Positions 20,901 through 26,214 of a stretch of DNA of 26,214 nt are shown piece after piece. The notes under the pieces were generated by a model. The model searched no databases, was not told the origin of the DNA, and saw only the letters and a program-made list of their open reading frames with translations. Location: positions 1-26,214 of the forward strand of contig CAJVPJ010000401.1 in NCBI GenBank assembly GCA_910592205.1. The letters run 5' to 3'. This DNA comes from Paraglomus occultum. Its lineage: Eukaryota > Glomeromycota > Glomeromycetes > Paraglomerales > Paraglomeraceae. Each line of letters begins with the position of its first letter. The first letter of the stretch is position 1. A program made the position numbers and the translations under genes.

Positions 20901-22269
20901 ACTTTTGATGAATTGATTAAGCAGCCCATCCTTCGTTATCTGCTGCATCGGAGTCATATTAGAGTCACTTAATAGTACACCATTTCACATCATTATTTTA
21001 CAATATTTCATTGTGAAAATTTGAGACATCATTGACAGACCACGCGGCAGCATGCAACGCAGACGTATGCAGTAACAAAAGGATGGCTATCTCATATTGT
21101 CCGTCTGCAATTATTGATGCAATAGATTGAGTTTCAATTTAATCACATGATTTATTAATTGCGCTGAGATATGTAAGATGGAGACGGTTATAGCGAGCGG
21201 GCTGGTGTTAATTGTTCAGGCTTGTTACACGCCTTTGGGAATGAAAAAGACAGCCGACTTATGTTATCATGCTGTATTACGACTTATCAGTAAATAAACA
21301 ACTCTTCCAGACAATGAGAACATGTATTATTAAGGAATGGTTCCTGATAACAAATAATTGATTGGTGGATATGATAACCAGTAAATATTTCAGAATTCCC
21401 ATTCGGAGTGCAAAGCAGGTAATTATATTACTCAACACACAGGTCTACTGATGGCGCATCTCGCACATGCAAATATTTTGACTTCCGTAATCGGTAACTA
21501 ACGTATACGTTAGCGAAAAGTTTTCTTTTTCTATTGATATAGTATAAGTTGCAATACTGTAAATATATTTAATTTGTCATTGTAGGCTAATGCGCGCGAA
21601 TACCATCTCTTATGTGCATGCTTCGTTAGCGTTCAACGTAGTGTGACTAATAGAGAACACAGATCCCTGCAATATTTCATGCTATGTCTTCAATCATAAT
21701 CATTTAAGTTTCCGTATTCAGAGCTGGGATGAACGTCCAGCTAATTCGTTAAACAGTTGGTATATACTCGAGCTAGAGTATTCGATTTCAAATCTCACGT
21801 CTAAAAAAGCCTTTTGTCCGTTACTATGGCTCTATTAGTCCCTTTTTTCAAGTTTTGCTTCATAAAATCTAACACTTTGCACAAGAGAAGTCACACGTGT
21901 GAAAATTTACGACACTAGCTTCATCTTTTGTTAGAACAACTGGTATGAATATCGTTAATTCCTACATCGTCTTAGTCTAAACTCAAGAGTAGTTGAAAAA
22001 TGCTTTTAGACGCATGTGAAGCCCTTGGCTAGAATGTTGACTTGGCAAATGCCAAGCAGATGTTTAAGTTAGCCAAGTAATCCCATTGTTATTGTATTAA
22101 ATCAAAATGTATCTTATAAAGTCAATCGCAATAATCTAATTAATAACATTATGGTAGGTTTCACTATTAAATAAACTAACAATGCGCTGTTACAAGTTGT
22201 GACAATCAAGACGAGAGAACTTAAGGAGTGTGGTGTATTAACCCACAGGAGATATTCTGTATTCAGAAT
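20901..22269. other. Gene-poor spacer before the repeat cluster
   Basis: No supported gene or motif beyond isolated CACGTG at about 21895. Frames are short and broken. Confidence 0.5.
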
Positions 22270-22500
22270 GGGGCATGCCGAATATTGATCATGATTAATA
22301 TTAATATGAGCACCAGACAAAGTGAACGTTCTATTATGTGACGTAAATGAAAGCTGATTATGCGGCCGTGAAATTTGACCAGTGTGACTGATTATGATGA
22401 CGTTTTGAAAAGTAATAATGGTGCTCATTCATAACTTGTGGACTTGTTATTCACTTTGTTATACCAGAATGTGATGAATATTAATATGAATAATAACATG
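22270..22500 (+). repeat. Dispersed repeat module A, copy 1
   Basis: Begins GGGGCATGC, then (after about 30 extra bases with AATATTAATATGAG) CCAGACAAAGTGAAC, CTGATTATG, TTGACCAGTGTGACTGAT, GAAAAGTAATAATGGTGCTC and TATACCAGAATGTG. The same blocks occur in the same order at 23105-23290 and 26069-26214. The copies differ by point changes and small indels. A minus-strand frame of 104 codons crosses this copy but is not kept open in the others. Confidence 0.85.
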
Positions 22501-22548
22501 ATTAATATAAAATCATCTCTATATAAAATAAAATATATGAAATTAATT

Positions 22549-22790
22549 TATATTAAGTCTACCATGGAACCAAAGAATTACTGTTAGAAGCATTCTAAAA
22601 AAAGTTCAAGGAGAAAAATTGCTCTATACGTTCTAAAACGAATGACACCCAAACACTGTAGGAATATCTAGATCAAGAAAAATCACTTATGAAATTTACC
22701 AAGAAGAACGAAAAATAGTAAACTATGAACGAACATTACCACCAACTTAAGAAAAGAACAAAAATTAGAAGAAAGATAAGGGAAAGCAGG
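22549..22790 (+). repeat. Dispersed repeat module B, copy 1 (decayed coding sequence)
   Basis: Similar to 23339-23585 over its whole length, with frequent substitutions and indels. Both copies carry a broken peptide: an N-terminal part like TIRSILKKAKEKKLPL (clear in copy 2) and, in another frame, ITYEIYQEERKIV here versus ITYEIYQEKRKIII in copy 2. A one-base deletion and several stops interrupt it, so it is a relic. Confidence 0.75.
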
Positions 22791-22987
22791 TTAACATTCA
22801 AATGTGAGGGTTTTCAGGAGAAGCGTGTTGCAGTTGCAAAATCCACGAGGCTATATACTAAGTCAAGACACGAGACACTGGGAGATAAATAATCTGGATC
22901 GCAATTGAATTTTAATTTCGAAGTTCTTTATGTATTAATAGTATCTAATAATGCACGTTAATCATAATATACAATTTCGAATCAACA

Positions 22988-23020
22988 ATGGAACCAAAGA
23001 CTTGCAGCACCATTAGAAGT
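22988..23020 (+). repeat. Module B, short third copy
   Basis: Matches only the start of module B (ATGGAACCAAAGA, then GCAGCACCATTAGAAG). It keeps the GCAGCAC segment present in copy 2 and missing from copy 1. Confidence 0.65.
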
Positions 23021-23104
23021 ATGTGGGGGACGGGAGTTTTTGTATGGCTCTATAACTTGAGATTGCAACAGTCTAAGTAAAGACTGGAATAATCATAAAT
23101 GAAG

Positions 23105-23290
23105 CGCGCTGCAACAAAACCAGACAAAGTAAACATTCTATTATGATTATGTAACATAAATGAGAGGCTGATTATTGTAAAATTGACCAGTGTGACTGAT
23201 GACATTTTGAAAAGTAATAATGGTGCCTTATAGACCTGTTAATTATAATAATCACTTTATCATACCAGAATGTAGTGAATATAAACCATA
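23105..23290 (+). repeat. Dispersed repeat module A, copy 2
   Basis: Same order of blocks as copy 1: GCTGCAACAAAACCAGACAA, ACATAAATGAGAGGCTGATT, TTGACCAGTGTGACTGATGA, AAAAGTAATAATGGTGC and CATACCAGAATGTAG. Lacks the AATATTAATATG insertion of copy 1. Confidence 0.85.
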
Positions 23291-23338
23291 ACAGGTTTGA
23301 AAATAGGATTATCTCTATGTAAAATATGAAACTAACTT

Positions 23339-23585
23339 ATATTAAATCTACCATGAAACCCAAGAATCGCAGCACTATTAGAAGCATTCTAAAGAAAGCC
23401 AAAGAGAAAAAATTGCCCCTTACATTTTTGAAATGAATTACACCAAAATTCTTGAAGAATATCTATAGATAAAGAAAAAATTACTTATGAAATTTATCAA
23501 GAAAAAAGGAAAATTATAATTAATAAACAAACTTTTAGATCAACTTATGAACCAAGAAAGAAACAAAAACGTAAGAAAAATAAAT
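23339..23585 (+). repeat. Dispersed repeat module B, copy 2 (decayed coding sequence)
   Basis: About 790 bases after copy 1 and in the same A-then-B order, so A+B forms a larger duplicated unit. The best-preserved peptide pieces are KPKNRSTIRSILKKAKEKK and, in a second frame, KITYEIYQEKRKI followed by FRSTYEPRKKQKRKK, a basic lysine-rich end. I do not recognise the protein; a transposable-element ORF is plausible. Confidence 0.75.
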
Positions 23586-23938
23586 TTAACGTATAAGCTT
23601 TCCACCAACGCCTCCACTGATTGAGCGATCGTTCCTTATTGATAAAGACTGCTGGAGCGCATTTGTTGAGAATTGATTATATTTGCTACTTTGACACAAT
23701 TGCAACCAAAGAGTCAAATTACACGACAAAATTTAATTTTTGTAAGCACGATTTAATATCTTTATTATAACATGCGACACTTTTGAAAGTATAAATAGTA
23801 ATAAAAGCACCAGAGTAATTGCATGGGAGGAAAATACTCGGACCCAAAGCCATTTATGAGTATAACATACTCTTCGGCCACTCTGGTGCATTGTTACCAT
23901 TTTACCATAATAAAACTATGTCGTAATTTTCATTTCCG

Positions 23939-24172
23939 TCATCTTTGTTGTTCCTCCTCAATCCAACATCGAATTGCCATAATAGATTTCTTCCGTAAAG
24001 TTGTTCTTCGTAGGTAAAAGTTTTTTATCGTAGAAACAGCAACGCTCTTTCCTTCGCCGAGCAACTTACGAACTTCAAACACCATTGTTAAAATTTTTTT
24101 GTATCTAATTAATTCTTTTTTATACAATACGATTAAATCGTTCCAACAAAGTTTTCGATTTCTGATGGATAG
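23939..24172 (-). pseudogene. Helix-turn-helix-like C-terminal fragment
   Basis: The minus strand is open for 77 codons, ending in TGA at 23941-23939. It reads as coherent helical protein: LCWNDLIVLYKKELIRYKKI, then EVRKLLGEGKSVAVSTIKNF, YLRRTTLRKKSIMAIRCWIE and EEQQR. The pattern S-x-S-T-I-x-N-F-Y-x-R-x-T-x-x-[RK]-x-x-S-I-x-A-I-x-x-W-I resembles an XRE-like helix-turn-helix. It reminds me of short C-terminal modules in Rhizophagus multicopy proteins, from memory and unverified. A stop at 24175-24173 closes the frame and no start or acceptor is clear, so it is a fragment or last exon. A plus-strand frame at 23823-24017 is its shadow. Confidence 0.35.
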
Positions 24173-24286
24173 TCACGTTGGCCAATTCTCATTAAATTGA
24201 TTTACTTCATCAATTTTCTGGTTTGTAATATTTTTGTGGAAAAAACCAGGACAAGCAGCGGAAGAACAAACTCTTGAGATGGATAG

Positions 24287-24454
24287 ATTTCATATCCGAA
24301 GTTGGACCGACTGAGGAGTGGTGAAGAAGTGCCGAAGTGGGATGGGAAAAGACAAGAACTGGAGAATGAGCGGGGTGAGACGGAAACAACAGTCCGGGAG
24401 CTGCAGCGCAAATTGCCAACAGCTGCTCAACCAGGTAACGACTTTAGGCGTATG
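24287..24454 (+). CDS. Candidate short coiled-coil exon, unrecognised
   Basis: A 56-codon open stretch with a charged, heptad-like part (WDGKRQELENERGETETTV, then RELQRKL). A donor-like CCAG|GTAACG at 24435 could end an exon. Codons are less AT-rich than the flanks. No partner exon was found, and the stretch lies among relics, so it may be a fragment. Confidence 0.2.
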
Positions 24455-24854
24455 TAATGTAGGTTGTAATGTAGTTGTATTGGGAAAACATTGCATCGAG
24501 TAATGGGAAGCAATGAATACACGTTTACCGGGAGGATAGTTGAAATGCATTATAGCTTTAAATTATTTCTTTCTCGCGCTGCTTTCTTGGTGGGGTCCTG
24601 CTTACTGTTTATCGCTTGTCTTTTTAAACCATAATCCTGATAGCAATTGTCCTTTGGAAGCGCGAATTGTACACCAAAATGCGGCGGTTGCGCATTGTTA
24701 CCTTTGTAAACAGAACGTCCTTCTAAGAAACCGGCATCTAAGACCGATTCTTACTTCTCTTTCTCTTACGTTGCCCCTTACAGACGCTGATAGACACATA
24801 AGCATTTCTTTTAACGTTCATGCTCATTGAAAAAGCAAAAAACAAATTTTCGGA

Positions 24855-25512
24855 ATGACCATCAATATATCTGATGTGACCGTGTCATGGATTATTGATC
24901 GCCTATCCGAAAAAATTTTGGATGAATAGAGAAAGGAAGAAATTGGTCTTTTTTTTGAAGAAAATAAAGAATGGGTTAAAGTGACTGATAGTAATGACCT
25001 AAGGATTCGCATTCGAGCTCTGAAGTCCAAGAAATTGCATTTAAAGTTAGGTGAGCATGCCAACTAACAGAGGTGATTAATGAATCAAGCAGCTACCTAA
25101 TACTAAACATTAGTGGTGAAATTGTCGAAGTAACAAATTTCAAACCAGGAGAACTGAGATTGAAGAAGAAAATGAGCACTTTATGCACTGTATAGAAAAC
25201 ATCAAGGTTCATGCTTAAATCTGTTTTATTTTTTAATTTTGCTCTCAAGATTAATATCAGAGAAAACTGCAGGGCTTTGGTACTGCCATAGGCAAAAGTG
25301 AAGCAGTCTACTGTGAATTTGTTTCTGAGGTTATGCTTGCAGCCATACTGCTGGTCCCAAGGACATGACTGGACACAGAGAGAAATGTCAATGGTGACAA
25401 TAACAGTTGGCATGGTGATTATGCAGTTCTGAAGAACACTGAACTCGTCTGCGTCACTGAAGCAAAAGAAAGTGATGTCAAACAAGGCTTTGCAGCAATC
25501 AAGTTGAGTTAG
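24855..25512 (+). pseudogene. Broken crinkler-like / PD-(D/E)XK nuclease-fold gene
   Basis: Two plus-strand parts of one likely gene. The first runs from ATG 24855 to TAA 25065-25067 (70 codons) and is cut by an amber codon at 24927-24929. Its second half, ENKEWVKVTDSNDLRIRIRA, is loosely like a PB1 strand-helix unit. The second part is open at 25261-25509 with a TGA at 25366-25368, ending at TAG 25510-25512. It begins LQGFGTAIGKSEAVYCEFVS and contains GDYAVLKNTELVCVTEAKES followed by DVKQGFAAIKL. Asp (25417), Glu (25459) and Lys (25465) sit as the D...E-x-K triad of PD-(D/E)XK nucleases, and the blocks G-x-A-[IM]-G-K-x-E-A and V-T-E-A-K are ones I associate with multicopy crinkler-like proteins of Rhizophagus. 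Stops, the gap between parts and loss after TEAK indicate a relic. A 130-codon minus-strand frame is its shadow. Confidence 0.5.
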
Positions 25513-26067
25513 GGCCAGAAGCTCCTTCCTGAAACGTACGCCGCGGCATGTTTACTTCGTTAAATGCAAAGTTCATGTTCCAGAGGCTTTTGTGGCGGGG
25601 GCGTAGCTAGCCACGCCACTCAAACTTATTCATAAGACATAATAATAATATAGTATTTGCCAGTTAATTCCTTTTTGCAATCTCGACAATTACGCTTTCT
25701 GCTTTGACATGCAGTCATCATGATCATGATATGCTCATAAGTTATTGGATTAAAGATGTGGGATTTTTTTAAATAAAAACAAATGATCCTAACTATAAAA
25801 TTTCTATATAAAAACAGAGTCCTATAAGCTGCTTTAAATCACTAAATAAAAAGTAAAATTAAAATGAATGACAAGGACTTTTTGGTTTTTATATTAATAT
25901 TTAATTTATTTATGTTTGTTGTAGTTGTTATTTCTATTGGCATTGATTGATTGATTGATTTTAGACTTTCTTATAAGTACAGCAAATACATAATCCGTTC
26001 TATTTATACTTATATGGTCAAGCTGAGCAAATCAGATCACTAGGTATCATATGCTGTAATATTAATA
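25513..26067. other. AT-rich spacer with an ATTG microsatellite
   Basis: After the nuclease relic the DNA holds short frames with stops, poly-T/poly-A patches and four copies of ATTG at about 25943-25960. No gene is supported. Confidence 0.5.
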
Positions 26068-26068
26068 T

Positions 26069-26214
26069 GGGGCATGCTGCAACAAAACCAGACAAAGTGA
26101 ACATTTTATAAATGAGAGGCTGATTATAATGTGGCAGTAAAAATGACCAGTGTGAATGATGACATTTGAAAAGTAATAATGGTGCTCATTGTAACTTATA
26201 GACTTGTTAATTTT
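26069..26214 (+). repeat. Dispersed repeat module A, copy 3 (runs off the window)
   Basis: Starts at GGGGCATGCTGC directly after AATATTAATAT and keeps all the blocks of copies 1 and 2 (ATAAATGAGAGGCTGATTAT, ATGACCAGTGTGAATGATGA, AAAAGTAATAATGGTGCTCA) to the window end. It is the copy that shares 39 identical bases with the inverted fragment at 732-770. Confidence 0.85.

Noticed and set aside
20721-20957. Proline-rich minus-strand frame
   Set aside because: The prolines come from the G-rich tract at 20851-20900 read on the other strand.
22114-22428. 104-codon minus-strand frame across module A copy 1
   Set aside because: The frame is interrupted in the other module A copies, so it is not a conserved gene of the element.
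25093-25485. 130-codon minus-strand frame
   Set aside because: It lies antisense to the plus-strand nuclease-fold relic, whose residues make much better sense.
1-26214. Search for tRNA and rRNA genes and CRISPR-like arrays
   Set aside because: By eye, no GGTTCGAATCC-type B box with a matching cloverleaf, no rRNA-like sequence, and no regularly spaced direct repeats were found; a covariance-model scan was not possible.

Overview
The window looks like nuclear DNA of a fungus, most likely an arbuscular mycorrhizal fungus close to Rhizophagus (Glomeromycotina). The evidence is a strongly AT-rich background, many short GT-AG introns, long gene-poor spacers, decayed repeats, a fungal type of C2H2 finger, and a broken gene of a kind I associate with the large crinkler-like families of Rhizophagus. 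The taxon is inferred; no marker gene is present.

Four genes are supported well. (1) A six-exon acyl-CoA dehydrogenase of the ACAD10/11 type (3403-5178, +), 432 aa, ending in the peroxisomal signal SKL. (2) A four-exon C2H2 zinc-finger protein (7133-8232, +), 132 aa. (3) A nine-exon VMP1 homologue (10815-13439, +), 504 aa, an ER/autophagy lipid scramblase-family protein. (4) An intronless 303-aa protein (17602-18513, -) with a possible SERTA-like segment near its N-terminus. All exon phases were checked by hand and join in frame.

The window edges hold weaker material. The left edge has the 3' part of a likely small heat-shock (Hsp20) gene (1-297, +), then a gene-poor stretch with a decayed minus-strand coding remnant. 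From about 22.2 kb to the right end there are diverged dispersed repeats: module A in four places and module B in three. They are interleaved with a minus-strand helix-turn-helix-like fragment (23939-24172), a short coiled-coil candidate exon, and a pseudogene with PD-(D/E)XK residues (24855-25512).

The rest is spacer: 8.2-10.8 kb, 13.4-17.6 kb and 18.5-22.2 kb contain microsatellites, homopolymer tracts, two strong G-quadruplex candidates and several CACGTG motifs, but no convincing gene. The four solid genes do not form a pathway; they are ordinary independent neighbours. The ACAD and VMP1 genes concern lipid degradation and membrane lipid handling, but nothing in the sequence links them functionally.
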